Shown: piece after piece, positions 32,021 through 40,291 of the stretch
How the letters are laid out: each line of letters opens with the position of its first letter
Numbering within the stretch: position 1 is the stretch's first letter
Origin: Roseiarcus sp963787135
Lineage (GTDB): Bacteria; Pseudomonadota; Alphaproteobacteria; Rhizobiales; Beijerinckiaceae
NCBI GenBank assembly: GCA_963787135.1
Contig: CAWBBW010000026.1
Coordinates: 186,001-250,000 of the forward strand
Reading direction: 5' to 3'
DNA: 64,000 nt
The notes under the pieces: model-generated
Told to the model about the DNA's origin: nothing
Seen by the model: the letters and a program-made list of their open reading frames with translations, nothing else
Databases searched by the model: none
Translations under genes and position numbers: made by a program

Positions 32021-33025
32021 TCAGGCGCCGGCGGATTCGATCCGCGGCAGCTCGACATGCTGCGCAATCTCGGCCGCGGCCCGGCGGACCGCCTCGCGGC
32101 CGAGCGCGATCAATTCGTCGGCGCGATGAAACTCAAACATGCCGATCTTGCCGACCTTGAGCTGCACCAGCGCGTCGGGCGGATCGCCAGCGAGCCGGGA
32201 GCGCATGATGCGGTCCTGGAGAATGTCGAAGGCGTTGACCATAACCGTCATGAGCCCGGGGGCAGGGGCGTCGGTCTCTGTGGCTGGAGCGCGGGGAACG
32301 CCGCCGCGCCACCAGCGGGCGATCGTGCGGCCGTTGCTGTCGTTTGCCGGCTCATCAACGACCGGAGGCGGCTCCGGACGTCCGAAAGGATCCTGGATCG
32401 CCGTCCCGCGTCCGACGATTTCGCTCGATATGTTGAACGCGATGACCCGCTCGGCGCCGAGGGCGCGCGCGACGCTGACCGGGACCGGATTGACGATCGC
32501 CCCATCGAACAGCCAGCGGCCATCGACCTTAACTGGTTCGAACACGCCCGGCAGGGCGTAGGAGGCCCGTATCGCCTCGGCAAGGGGGCCGCGCCGGAGC
32601 CAGATCTCGTGTCCGCCGCCGATCTCGGTTGCGACACCGGCAAACCGAATCGGCAGATCCTCGATCCGGATTCCGCCGAGCTCCGCCTCTAGTCTGGCGC
32701 GTAGCCGCTCTCCGCCGATGAGGCCGCCGCCGGTGAAGGAAAAGTCAAGCAGACCGAACACACGCCGCTTGGTCAGCGAACGGGCGAAGACTTCCAGCAT
32801 GTCGAGCTTTCCGGCGGCATAGCAGCCGCCGACGAGCGATCCGATCGAAGAGCCGACGATCACCTCGGGCCGCACGCCCAACGCGTCCAGCTCCTGCATT
32901 GCGCCGATATGAGCCCAGCCCCGCGCCGCGCCTGCGCCAAGCACGACGCCGACCCTCGCAGGGCGGACGCGTCCGCCGCCGAGCGCGGGCTCCAAATCGC
33001 TTCTCCAGTAGGGCGCTCTGAACAT
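32021..33025 (-). CDS. Patatin-like phospholipase (RssA-type)
   Basis: A 334-residue lipid acyl hydrolase. The oxyanion hole is GAGAARGWAHIGAMQEL (30-46), the nucleophile is Ser 60 in GSSIGSLVGG, and the catalytic Asp is 174 in LFDGAIVNPVPVSVA. The typical bacterial patatin domain covers about 25-200. The C-terminal third has a Pro-rich linker (about 205-260) and a helical end. No signal peptide or transmembrane segment, so a cytoplasmic or peripheral lipase is expected. The promoter region holds a 14-bp palindrome and a tandem 10-bp repeat. Confidence 0.92.
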   Translation of the reverse strand: MFRAPYWRSDLEPALGGGRVRPARVGVVLGAGAARGWAHIGAMQELDALGVRPEVIVGSSIGSLVGGCYAAGKLDMLEVFARSLTKRRVFGLLDFSFTGGGLIGGERLRARLEAELGGIRIEDLPIRFAGVATEIGGGHEIWLRRGPLAEAIRASYALPGVFEPVKVDGRWLFDGAIVNPVPVSVARALGAERVIAFNISSEIVGRGTAIQDPFGRPEPPPVVDEPANDSNGRTIARWWRGGVPRAPATETDAPAPGLMTVMVNAFDILQDRIMRSRLAGDPPDALVQLKVGKIGMFEFHRADELIALGREAVRRAAAEIAQHVELPRIESAGA

Positions 33026-33081
33026 TGCTGCCCTTTGAACGTGTCATCGCGGGTTTGCGTTCCGCAACGACACTAAACCTA

Positions 33082-33130
33082 CGCCCAATTGGGCGCCATA
33101 TTATTAAGGTGAACGGTTAAGAACGGTTAA
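33082..33130 (-). promoter_or_regulatory. Palindrome and tandem repeat upstream of the patatin gene
   Basis: CGCCCAATTGGGCG at 33,082-33,095 is a perfect 14-bp palindrome, 57 bp before the patatin start. GAACGGTTAA occurs twice in tandem at 33,111-33,130. The arrangement looks like a regulator site, but no regulator is adjacent. Confidence 0.4.
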
Positions 33131-33154
33131 TCCGGCAAGAACCGAACGCGAACG

Positions 33155-33580
33155 TCAGCCCGGAGTCTTGTTCGGCTCGACGAACGCGAGGCGCGCGCCT
33201 GCTTCGTCGGCCTCGACCCGACGGTAGAAACACGAACGCCGGCCGGTATGGCAGGCGCCCCCGTCGCCGCCGACTTCGACAAATGCGAGAAAGGCGTCCT
33301 GGTCGCAGTCCACCCGCATTTCGACCAGCCTCTGGGTCTGGCCGGAAGTGTCGCCCTTGCGCCAAAGCCCAGCGCGCGAACGCGACCAGTAATGGACGAG
33401 GCCGGTCGTCAGGGTCGCCTGGAGCGCGGCCGCGTTCATGTGGGCGACCATCAGCACGTCGCCCCGCTCGGCGTCAATTGCGACGCAGGTCGCCAGCCCG
33501 TCCGCGCCGAATTTCGGCTGGAAGGCGGACCCCTCTTCCGGGTCGGGAAGCTCGTCGCGTCCGGAATCGGCCACGGTCAA
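33155..33580 (-). CDS. hisI: Phosphoribosyl-AMP cyclohydrolase
   Basis: A 141-residue single-domain HisI, hydrolysing the purine ring of phosphoribosyl-AMP in the third step of histidine synthesis. Zn and Mg sites are visible: VDCDQDAFLAFVEV (Asp-rich metal site with Cys) and CHTGRRSCFYRR (two Cys). VAHMNAAALQATLTTGLVHYW and SRAGLWRKGDTSGQTQ are the usual substrate blocks. It is the stand-alone form without the HisE pyrophosphohydrolase domain, as normal in alphaproteobacteria. It overlaps folE by 4 bp, and no other his gene lies in the window. Confidence 0.96.
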   Translation of the reverse strand: MTVADSGRDELPDPEEGSAFQPKFGADGLATCVAIDAERGDVLMVAHMNAAALQATLTTGLVHYWSRSRAGLWRKGDTSGQTQRLVEMRVDCDQDAFLAFVEVGGDGGACHTGRRSCFYRRVEADEAGARLAFVEPNKTPG

Positions 33581-34197
33581 CGGGCGCCGCGCAGCAGATT
33601 GAAGAAGCGGGTCTGCTCGTTGGGGTCGTCGCGGAACACGCCGGTGAACTGCGTCGTGACGGTCGAGACGCCCTCCTTGCGCACGCCGCGCATCGCAATG
33701 CAGGTATGCTCGGCCTCGATCATCAGCGCGACGCCGCGCGTGCCAAGCGAATCCTCGATCGCCATCGCGATCTGCGCCGACAACGCTTCCTGGGTCTGCA
33801 AGCGTCGGGCGAACACCTCAACGATGCGGGCGAGCTTCGACAGGCCGACGACGCCATCGCGCGGATAGTAGGCGATATGAGCCTTGCCGAAGAAGGGCGC
33901 GATATGATGCTCACAGTGCGAAACGAAGGAAATATCGCGCACCAGGACGAGATCGTCGTAGCCCGAAACATGATGAAACACCCGCGTCAGCGTTTCGCCG
34001 GCGTTGGCGCGATAGCCCGAAAACAATTCCTCGTAGGCCTTCGCGACCCGCCGCGGCGTATTGACGAGGCCTTCGCGATCCGGATCGTCGCCGGCCCACG
34101 CAATGAGCGTGCGCACGGCGGCTTCCGCCTCTTCGCGGCTGGGCTTTGCGGGCTTCGGGCGCGCAGGCTCCGCCCTTAACGTCACGAGATCATCCAT
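33577..34197 (-). CDS. folE: GTP cyclohydrolase I
   Basis: A 206-residue enzyme making 7,8-dihydroneopterin triphosphate from GTP, the entry to tetrahydrofolate synthesis. The Zn site is complete: Cys and His in VSHCEHHIAPFFGKAHIAYY and Cys in EAEHTCIAMRGVRK. Other blocks are GLVNTPRRVAKAYEELFSGY and LQTQEALSAQIAMAI. Length matches type IA enzymes. The N-terminal 20 residues are Pro/Ala/Arg-rich and variable in this family. It is coupled to hisI by a 4-bp overlap and divergent from the Fe-S scaffold gene. Confidence 0.97.
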   Translation of the reverse strand: MDDLVTLRAEPARPKPAKPSREEAEAAVRTLIAWAGDDPDREGLVNTPRRVAKAYEELFSGYRANAGETLTRVFHHVSGYDDLVLVRDISFVSHCEHHIAPFFGKAHIAYYPRDGVVGLSKLARIVEVFARRLQTQEALSAQIAMAIEDSLGTRGVALMIEAEHTCIAMRGVRKEGVSTVTTQFTGVFRDDPNEQTRFFNLLRGAR

Positions 34198-34322
34198 CAG
34201 CGTACCCCGGCAGCGGCTCGCCCGTCTTGGGCCCCGATTTGGGCCTCGATTTCGGCTTTCCGCGCTCCTATATAGGCAAGCCGAGACGATGCGCCAGTCT
34301 ATGGGAACGGTCCACGCCCACG

Positions 34323-34781
34323 ATGCTTGACGAGATCTACAACCGGAGAGTGCTTGAGCTTGCCGCGGATATCCCGCGGCTTGGGCGCCTTGCGGCGCCC
34401 GACGCGACCGCGAAGGCCCACTCGCGCCTCTGCGGTTCGACCGTCATTGTCGATCTGGCGGTGAAGGACGGGCATGTCGTCGATTTCGCCCATGACGTGA
34501 GAGCCTGCGCGCTTGGCCAGGCGTCCTCGTCGCTGATGGCGCGCCACGTGATCGGCGCGTCGGCGGAGGAGCTTTTCGCGTTGCGCGACGTCATGACGCG
34601 GATGTTGAAGGCGAACGGCTGTCCGCCGGAGGGCAAGTGGGCCGAGTTTGCCGTGCTCGAGCCCGTGCGCGCCTACAAGGCCCGGCATGCGTCGACGCTG
34701 CTGACCTTCGACGCGGTCGCCGATGCCCTTGGCCAGATCGCAGCGCGGCAGGCGCAGGCGGAAACAGCAACCGCGTCATGA
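34323..34781 (+). CDS. Iron-sulfur cluster assembly scaffold (NifU N-terminal/IscU-like) protein
   Basis: A 152-residue IscU/NifU-N fold. Three conserved cysteines that hold the nascent cluster are present in order: RLCGSTVIVDLAVKDG, VRACALGQASSSLMARHVIG, and NGCPPEGKWAEFAVLEPVRA. The variant motifs (VRACALGQ in place of TCGCGSAIASS) are those of the alphaproteobacterial branch that does not sit in an isc operon. It is divergent from folE and overlaps yidD by 4 bp, a common pairing in this class. Its client protein cannot be told from context. Confidence 0.9.
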   Translation: MLDEIYNRRVLELAADIPRLGRLAAPDATAKAHSRLCGSTVIVDLAVKDGHVVDFAHDVRACALGQASSSLMARHVIGASAEELFALRDVMTRMLKANGCPPEGKWAEFAVLEPVRAYKARHASTLLTFDAVADALGQIAARQAQAETATAS

Positions 34782-35071
34782 GCGCCCTTGCGCCGCGCCG
34801 CGCCGCGCACGCGGCGATCCGGGTCTACCAGCTCACGCTCTCGAGCCTCATCGGCCGGGAATGCCGCTATCTGCCGAGTTGCTCGGCCTATGCCGACGAA
34901 GCCATTCAGCGCCACGGACTGTGGGCCGGTTCGTGGATGGGCGTTGCGCGAATATGCCGGTGCCATCCATGGGGCGGAAGCGGCTACGACCCGCCGCCCG
35001 AGGCCCTTCCCCTCGCCGCCGGCTGGGCGCGGCCATGGCGGTACGGGCGGTGGCGTTACCGGTGCGATTGA
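34778..35071 (+). CDS. yidD: Membrane protein insertion efficiency factor YidD
   Basis: A 97-residue protein with the full YidD core: IRVYQLTLSSLIGRECRYLP, SCSAYADEAIQRHG, GVARICRCHPWGGSGYDPPP. The conserved cysteines in CRYLPSCSAY and CRCHP are typical. YidD assists YidC-linked insertion of inner-membrane proteins. Its start (ATGA) overlaps the scaffold-protein stop, so it is translated from the same message. In many bacteria it sits next to rnpA and yidC, but in alphaproteobacteria it is often found here, with the Fe-S scaffold. Confidence 0.95.
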   Translation: MSALAPRRAAHAAIRVYQLTLSSLIGRECRYLPSCSAYADEAIQRHGLWAGSWMGVARICRCHPWGGSGYDPPPEALPLAAGWARPWRYGRWRYRCD

Positions 35072-35135
35072 CGCGGCTTGCCTCCTCAGCCGCCGCCCTT
35101 TAAGGACAGGCGGCAATCCGCACAGCCTCGAGAGA

Positions 35136-35636
35136 ATGATCCGCATGGCCGAGCCGCGCCGGGCCGCCGCCGCATCCGCGACCCGCATCGAGGGCGGCCG
35201 CTTTCTCATTGTCGAAGCGCGCTTCTACGAAGCGATCTCCGCCGATCTCCTGGCCGGCGCCACGCGCGCCCTGGAGGCCGCCGGCGCGACGCACGACGTG
35301 GTGACTGTGGCCGGCGCGCTGGAAATTCCGGCCGGGATGGCGATCGCGCTCGATGCCGCAAATTCTGCCGGTCGACCCTACGATGGGGCAATCGCGCTTG
35401 GATGCGTCGTGCGCGGCGAGACGTTTCATTTCGAGATTGTGGCGGGTGAATCCGCGCGGGCGCTGATGGATATGTCGGTTCATCGCAAACTCGCGCTCGG
35501 CAACGGCATCCTGACCACCGATACGATCGGGCAGGCCGAGGAGCGCGCGGACCCCGGGCAGGGCGACAAGGGCGGCGACGCCGCCCGGGCTGCGGTCGGT
35601 CTTGCACTTCTGGAGCGCCGGGTCGCCGGGCGATGA
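35136..35636 (+). CDS. ribH: 6,7-dimethyl-8-ribityllumazine synthase
   Basis: A 166-residue riboflavin-pathway enzyme joining 3,4-dihydroxybutanone phosphate and the ribitylaminouracil. Signatures: EARFYEAISADLLAGATRAL, VAGALEIPAGMAIALD, GCVVRGETFHFEIVAGESAR with the catalytic His, and LALGNGILTTDTIGQAEERA. The start is ATG 35,136; a second ATG three codons on is an alternative. It overlaps nusB by 4 bp, the ribH-nusB order common in alphaproteobacteria. No FMN riboswitch is visible in the 64 bp upstream. Confidence 0.96.
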   Translation: MIRMAEPRRAAAASATRIEGGRFLIVEARFYEAISADLLAGATRALEAAGATHDVVTVAGALEIPAGMAIALDAANSAGRPYDGAIALGCVVRGETFHFEIVAGESARALMDMSVHRKLALGNGILTTDTIGQAEERADPGQGDKGGDAARAAVGLALLERRVAGR

Positions 35637-36097
35637 AGAAGTCCCAGCTTCGCTCGGCTGCGCGCCTCGCCGCCTCGCAGGCGCTCTATCAGATGGAAGT
35701 CGCGGACAAGGGACTGAACGATATTCTGGCGGAATTCGAGGCCCACTGGATCGGCCGGGAAATCGAGGGGGACGCCTACAACCCGGCAGAGCTCGGCTTT
35801 TTCCGCGACGTCGTCTCGGGCGTGGTGCGCGACCAGGTTCCGATCGACCGCGGCCTGGACGAGACGCTGGCCAAGGGCTGGCCGCTGCGCCGGGTGGAAG
35901 CGCTGATGCGGGCGATCTTGCGCGCCGCCTACTACGAACTGCGCAGCCGTTCCGACGTGCCTGCCCGCGTCGCGGTGACTGAATATGTGGACGTCGCCGC
36001 GGCCTTCTTCGGCCCCGACGAGTGCGGAATGATCAATGCGGTGCTCGACGCGCTCGCGCGCCAGATGCGTCCGGCCGAATTCGCCGTCGGGCGTTGA
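35633..36097 (+). CDS. nusB: Transcription antitermination factor NusB
   Basis: A 154-residue all-helical RNA-binding protein that works with NusE, NusA and NusG in rRNA antitermination. The N-terminal arginine-rich helix is RSAARLAASQALYQMEV, and the C-terminal block is RVAVTEYVDVAAAFFGPDEC with GMINAVLDALARQMRP. Size is standard. Translation is coupled to ribH by a 4-bp overlap. Confidence 0.96.
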   Translation: MKKSQLRSAARLAASQALYQMEVADKGLNDILAEFEAHWIGREIEGDAYNPAELGFFRDVVSGVVRDQVPIDRGLDETLAKGWPLRRVEALMRAILRAAYYELRSRSDVPARVAVTEYVDVAAAFFGPDECGMINAVLDALARQMRPAEFAVGR

Positions 36098-36290
36098 GAC
36101 TCGGCGGTCGTCAAACTCGGCCATTACCCTGCGTCAAGCGGAATCGCGATTTCCCTGCTGATAATCTGGGGATAACTGTTGCGCCCGATTCACGGCATGT
36201 TAACCATGGCGAATCAGAGTGGCCAAAGATTCGCCTTTGCATCAACCCCCTGATTCGAGTTGCGTATCGAATCGCACCGGGATCGCCGCC

Positions 36291-36695
36291 ATGCCGACGA
36301 CCGACCCATCCGAGGGTTTTTCTGGCTTGCAGCAATGGTCCGAGCCGCTGATTTTCGACCGGCTATTTTCCGCCTACGCCAGGCTTCTTTCCGACGATCA
36401 TCTGGCGCGCGCTTTGACCCGTCTGCACGCAAGAGTCTGGCGGGCGCTGATCGGCGGCGACATGTCGAATTTCGAGACGCTTCGCGAAGCGCTCGTCTCG
36501 GCCCTCGAACATTGCAGCCTGACGCTGAACCATCTGGCGGAGGTCGACGCCGAGATCATGATCGAATTGCTCGACGTCGTCATCAGTCGCTACAACCGCT
36601 CGCATCGCACGGCCAGGGCCTATCATCTGGCGCTCATGCAACTGGCGGGAAGGCTGGCGCCAGCGCGGGCCGCCGCGCCTCGCGCCGCCGCCTGA
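36291..36695 (+). CDS. Hypothetical helical protein
   Basis: From ATG 36,291 it has 134 residues, mainly helical and rich in Ala, Leu and Arg (FDRLFSAYARLLSDDHLARA, then FETLREALVSALEHCSLTLN and EVDAEIMIELLDVVISRYN). I do not recognise the family. An in-frame start 24 codons upstream would give a Pro/Ser-rich leader with no support. Codon use matches neighbours. It stands alone after nusB, with a 193-bp gap and its own promoter region, and converges with the NUDIX gene. Confidence 0.55.
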   Translation: MPTTDPSEGFSGLQQWSEPLIFDRLFSAYARLLSDDHLARALTRLHARVWRALIGGDMSNFETLREALVSALEHCSLTLNHLAEVDAEIMIELLDVVISRYNRSHRTARAYHLALMQLAGRLAPARAAAPRAAA

Positions 36696-36724
36696 GCGGC
36701 CGCCGAACTTAAGACAAACGTTCG

Positions 36725-37432
36725 CTACAGATCCTCGCGAAAGCGCTTGCCGCGCAGCTCGCGATAGAATGGGCGCGTCCTGCGTCTGTCGAGGCCGCCG
36801 TCCAGCGCCGCCGCAAGGTCGTCGAGCGCCAGACGGGTGATGTTGGGCAGATCGAGCTCGCGCGCTTTGTCGAGCGGCGTCCAGACGAGGTCGACGAGCT
36901 CGGCTTCGGCGTGGACAACCCCCTCGACCCGCCTGGCGATGTAGCGGGCGTCGATGACGAGAAAGCGCGCATCGAAGCGTTTCGGGCGGCCTGGCGGCGT
37001 GATGGCGCGAGCGAGAAAGTCGATGTCGTCGAGCGCGGGATAGACGCCCGTGGCGGCGAACCGGGCCCAAACGCCCGGCGGCGTTTTGTCCGGCGGTCCG
37101 TAGTCGCTGACGCCGATCGCGAGCCCCGTTTCCTCGAAGGTCTCGCGGATCGCGGCGAGCGCAATCGCCCGCGCAAAGCCCGGGGAGGGGCGCTGAACGC
37201 GCGCGTTGAGCTTCGCCTCCACATTGGGATCGAGGGCGCCGGCGGCGCTCATGCGCCGATCCTCCGGCTCGACCCGTCCGCCGGGAAAGACGTACTTGCC
37301 GGGCATGAACCTGTGACCAGCGTGCCGCTTGCCCATCAGCACGCGCGCGTCCCGCCCCGAACGCTCGATAATGATCAGCGTCGCCGCGTCGCGCGGCCGG
37401 AGCGCTTTGGCCGCGCCGTCGGCGCCCGTCAC
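36725..37432 (-). CDS. NUDIX hydrolase
   Basis: A 235-residue enzyme with the Nudix fold. The strand KYVFPGGRVEPEDRRMS leads to the helix of the Nudix box, AIALAAIRETFEETGLAIG, where RE, EE and G are in the right places. The long insert between them (about residues 60-95) is typical of the CoA/ADP-sugar-like Nudix group of alphaproteobacteria. The substrate is probably a nucleoside diphosphate derivative. It begins at GTG 37,432, overlapping the DUF983 stop (GTGA) after a GGGAGAGGGA site. This makes it the third gene of an rnr-DUF983-NUDIX operon. Confidence 0.88.
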   Translation of the reverse strand: MTGADGAAKALRPRDAATLIIIERSGRDARVLMGKRHAGHRFMPGKYVFPGGRVEPEDRRMSAAGALDPNVEAKLNARVQRPSPGFARAIALAAIRETFEETGLAIGVSDYGPPDKTPPGVWARFAATGVYPALDDIDFLARAITPPGRPKRFDARFLVIDARYIARRVEGVVHAEAELVDLVWTPLDKARELDLPNITRLALDDLAAALDGGLDRRRTRPFYRELRGKRFREDL

Positions 37433-37839
37433 TCCCTCTCCCCGCCGAAGCCGTGCATGAACAGCGCCCATTGCTGCCCGACGACCGCCCCCTTCATGCG
37501 CGGCAGCAGCAGCAGGCTCGCCGCCACGGTCACCGCAAGCCAGAAAAGAGCCACGAGCAGCAGCGACATTTGCGGCGCGATATTGTCCGACAGAAGCACG
37601 CCGGCGCCGACCACGTGGCAAACGACGAGCATCGTGAGATAGGCCGGCGCATCATCGGCGCGGGCGTGGCTCAAGTCCTCGCCGCACACCTTGCAGGAGG
37701 GCGCGATCTTGAGATAGGCGCGAAAGAGCCGGCCGCGGCCGCAGGCCGGACACCGTCCAATGAGCCCGCGCCGGATCGCCTCGCCGAGCTGGCGGCTCTT
37801 CCTCGGCGCCTGCCATCGGAAGCCCGACATGTCGTTCAT
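37429..37839 (-). CDS. DUF983 membrane protein
   Basis: A 136-residue protein with an N-terminal zinc-ribbon-like site (CPACGRGRLFRAYLKIAPSC, then CGEDL) followed by two hydrophobic segments (about 68-90 and 93-115, MLVVCHVVGAGVLL and MSLLLVALFWLAVTV). This is the standard DUF983 layout, with function unknown. It overlaps rnr by 4 bp and NUDIX by 4 bp, so all three are coupled. The same gene order after rnr is common in alphaproteobacteria. Confidence 0.92.
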   Translation of the reverse strand: MNDMSGFRWQAPRKSRQLGEAIRRGLIGRCPACGRGRLFRAYLKIAPSCKVCGEDLSHARADDAPAYLTMLVVCHVVGAGVLLSDNIAPQMSLLLVALFWLAVTVAASLLLLPRMKGAVVGQQWALFMHGFGGERE

Positions 37840-40193
37840 CGGCGCTTGCCCTTGCGGTTCTCCTCGCGCGCCCGCGGATCGGACCGGGCCGGCCGGCGCG
37901 GCTTGCGTCGCGTGTCTTCGCGCGTTTCGCTCGATACGATCTCGAACCGGAGTGCGCCGGCGAAGGGCGCGGCCTCGACCAGACGAACCCGGACCGGGTC
38001 TCCCAGCCGGAAGGTCTCGCGGGTACGCGAGCCGACGAGCGAGCGCGTCGCCTCCTCGTAGCGGAAATAGTCGTCGCCCAGCGTCGCCGCAGGCACGAAG
38101 CCATCCGCGCCCGTCTCCGTCAGCTTGACGAAGAGGCCAACGCGGGTGACGCCCGCGATGCGTCCCTCGAACATCGCGCCGACGCGGTCGGCGAGATGCG
38201 CTGCAACAAGCCGGTCGACCGTCTCTCGTTCGGCCGCCATCGCCCGCCGCTCGGCGGCGGAGATGTGCTCGGCGATCTGTGCGAGTTCGCCGCCGCGCAT
38301 GTCGTTGAGGCCGCCATCGCCGAGGCCGAGCGCGCGGATCAACGCGCGGTGAACGACCAGATCGGCGTATCGGCGGATCGGCGAGGTGAAGTGGGCGTAG
38401 CGGCGCAGGTTGAGGCCGAAATGGCCGTAGTTCTCGTGACTGTATTCCGCCTGCGCCTGAGCGCGCAGCACGACCTCGTTGACCAGCGCCTCGATCGCCT
38501 GCCCCCGCACGCGGCCGAGCACGCCGTTGAAATGGGATGGACGCACCCGATCGCTCTTGGCGAGCTTGACGCCGATCGTGCCGAGGAACTCGACGAGGTC
38601 GTTGAGCTTCTCGACGCTCGGCGCGTCATGCGCGCGATAGAGGAGCGGCGAATGCGCCGCTTCCAGGCTCTCGGCTGCGGCGACATTGGCGAGGATCATG
38701 AACTCCTCGATCAGGCGGTGCGCCTCGAGCCGCTCCGGCCATCTGACCCCGGCGAGCCGTCCCTCCTTGTCGAGGGTGAGCTTGCGTTCGGGCAGGTCGA
38801 GGTCGAGCGGGTCGCGGCGTCCGCGCTCGATCTTGACGATGGCGTGCGCGGCATAGAGAGGCTTCAGCACGCTTTCAAGCAGCGGCGCCGTAGTCTCGTC
38901 CGGCCGTCCGTCGATCGCGGATTGCGCCTGCTCGTAGGACAGTTTGGCGGCCGAGCGCATCGTGACGCGGTGGAACGCATGCGAGCGCTTGCGGCCCTCC
39001 GCGCTGAGGACCATGCGCACGGCGAGCGCAGGCCGGTCCTCGAGCGGACGCAGCGAGCAGAGGTCGTTGGAGATGCGCTCGGGCAGCATCGGCACGACCC
39101 GGTCGGGAAAATAGACCGAGTTGCCGCGCTCCAGCGCCTCGCGGTCCAGCGCCGACCCGGGCTTCACGTAAGCCGCGACGTCGGCGATGGCGACTGTGAC
39201 GATGAAGCCGCCCGCGTTCGCCGGATCGGGATCGGGCGCGGCGTGGACCGCGTCGTCGTGATCCTTGGCGTCCGGGGGATCGATGGTCACGAGCGGCAGC
39301 GTCCGCCAGTCCTCGCGCGGCGGCGCGTGGCGGACAGGGCGCGCGCTCTCGGCTTCTTTCAGCGCCGCAGGCGAGAAGACATGAGGGATGTGATGGGTCG
39401 CGAGCGCGATGAGGCTCACCGCGCGCTCGGATTTGACGGAACCCAGCGACTCGACCACCCGTGCCGAAGGCGGGCCGAAACGGCTCTCACGCAAGGGCTC
39501 GATCGCGACGAGATCCCCGTCCTCGGCCTCGCCCGCCATTGCCGCGGGCACGTGGAACGGGCGACCCGCCGAACGCTTCTCGACCGGCAGCGCGCGGCCT
39601 GATCCGTCATCGGCCTTGCGGAAGACGGCGTAGACGCGGGCCTTCAGCTTGTCGAGAATCTTGACCACGCGGCCCGAATAGGCCGGCTCTTTTCCTGCGG
39701 CGTCGGGATCGAACTCGACGCGCATCAGCACGCGAGCGCCAAGCCCGGGCGCAGGCGCGGCCTCGCGCTTGCCGCGCGAGCGCCGCACCCGGATCAGCGG
39801 CGCCGGGCCGTCCTCGCTCCACTCCGCGGGCCTGGCGACAAGCTCGCCGTCGCGGTCGCGCCCGGCGATGTCGGCGACGACGAGCGAGGGCAGGCGGCCC
39901 TGAACGGTCAGCGTCTTGCGGCCGCGCGCGACGGCGCCCTCCGCCTGCAGGTCCTTGATGAGGAGCTTGAGCTCCGCCTTGGCGTCCCCGGTCACGCCGA
40001 AGGCGCGGGCGATGTCGCGCTTGGTGACGCGCGCGCGCGTCTTCTCGCCCTTGGGCGCCGCCTCGCCGGCGATAAAGGCGATCAGCTCCTCGCGCGACGG
40101 CAGTGCCGCTTTCCGCGGAGCGCCGCTCCGGGCGCCCTTCGGCGCGCGTCGATGGGGGACATGATCTTGCAAGGGTACCACTCGGGGCCGCAA
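37836..40193 (-). CDS. rnr: Ribonuclease R
   Basis: A 3'-5' exoribonuclease of about 785 residues that degrades structured RNA. Domains in order: N-terminal helix-turn-helix-like region (about 30-100), cold-shock domains (about 100-260), RNB catalytic domain (about 265-630) and S1 domain (about 660-745), then a basic tail. The RNB metal site is TIDPPDAKDHDDAVHA (303-318), followed by LPERISNDLCSLRP and HFTSPIRRYADLVVHRALI. The start is uncertain: no ATG precedes the domain, so TTG 40,193, GTG 40,181 or a TTG a few codons further on must be used. Confidence 0.95.
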   Translation of the reverse strand: MRPRVVPLQDHVPHRRAPKGARSGAPRKAALPSREELIAFIAGEAAPKGEKTRARVTKRDIARAFGVTGDAKAELKLLIKDLQAEGAVARGRKTLTVQGRLPSLVVADIAGRDRDGELVARPAEWSEDGPAPLIRVRRSRGKREAAPAPGLGARVLMRVEFDPDAAGKEPAYSGRVVKILDKLKARVYAVFRKADDGSGRALPVEKRSAGRPFHVPAAMAGEAEDGDLVAIEPLRESRFGPPSARVVESLGSVKSERAVSLIALATHHIPHVFSPAALKEAESARPVRHAPPREDWRTLPLVTIDPPDAKDHDDAVHAAPDPDPANAGGFIVTVAIADVAAYVKPGSALDREALERGNSVYFPDRVVPMLPERISNDLCSLRPLEDRPALAVRMVLSAEGRKRSHAFHRVTMRSAAKLSYEQAQSAIDGRPDETTAPLLESVLKPLYAAHAIVKIERGRRDPLDLDLPERKLTLDKEGRLAGVRWPERLEAHRLIEEFMILANVAAAESLEAAHSPLLYRAHDAPSVEKLNDLVEFLGTIGVKLAKSDRVRPSHFNGVLGRVRGQAIEALVNEVVLRAQAQAEYSHENYGHFGLNLRRYAHFTSPIRRYADLVVHRALIRALGLGDGGLNDMRGGELAQIAEHISAAERRAMAAERETVDRLVAAHLADRVGAMFEGRIAGVTRVGLFVKLTETGADGFVPAATLGDDYFRYEEATRSLVGSRTRETFRLGDPVRVRLVEAAPFAGALRFEIVSSETREDTRRKPRRPARSDPRAREENRKGKRR

Positions 40194-40291
40194 CGGCGCC
40201 CTACCGCCAACCTAAGTTCGAGGAGGCAAGGAAACAAGTTGCCACGCTCGACGCGTAACGCCTGGGGGTGGGATTTGTTCGCACGGTCGCG

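Noticed and set aside
33104..33130. CtrA binding site
   Set aside because: The TTAA half-sites are 6 and 9 bp apart, not 7.
35072..35135. FMN riboswitch before ribH
   Set aside because: Only 64 bp are available, too short, and no conserved core is present.
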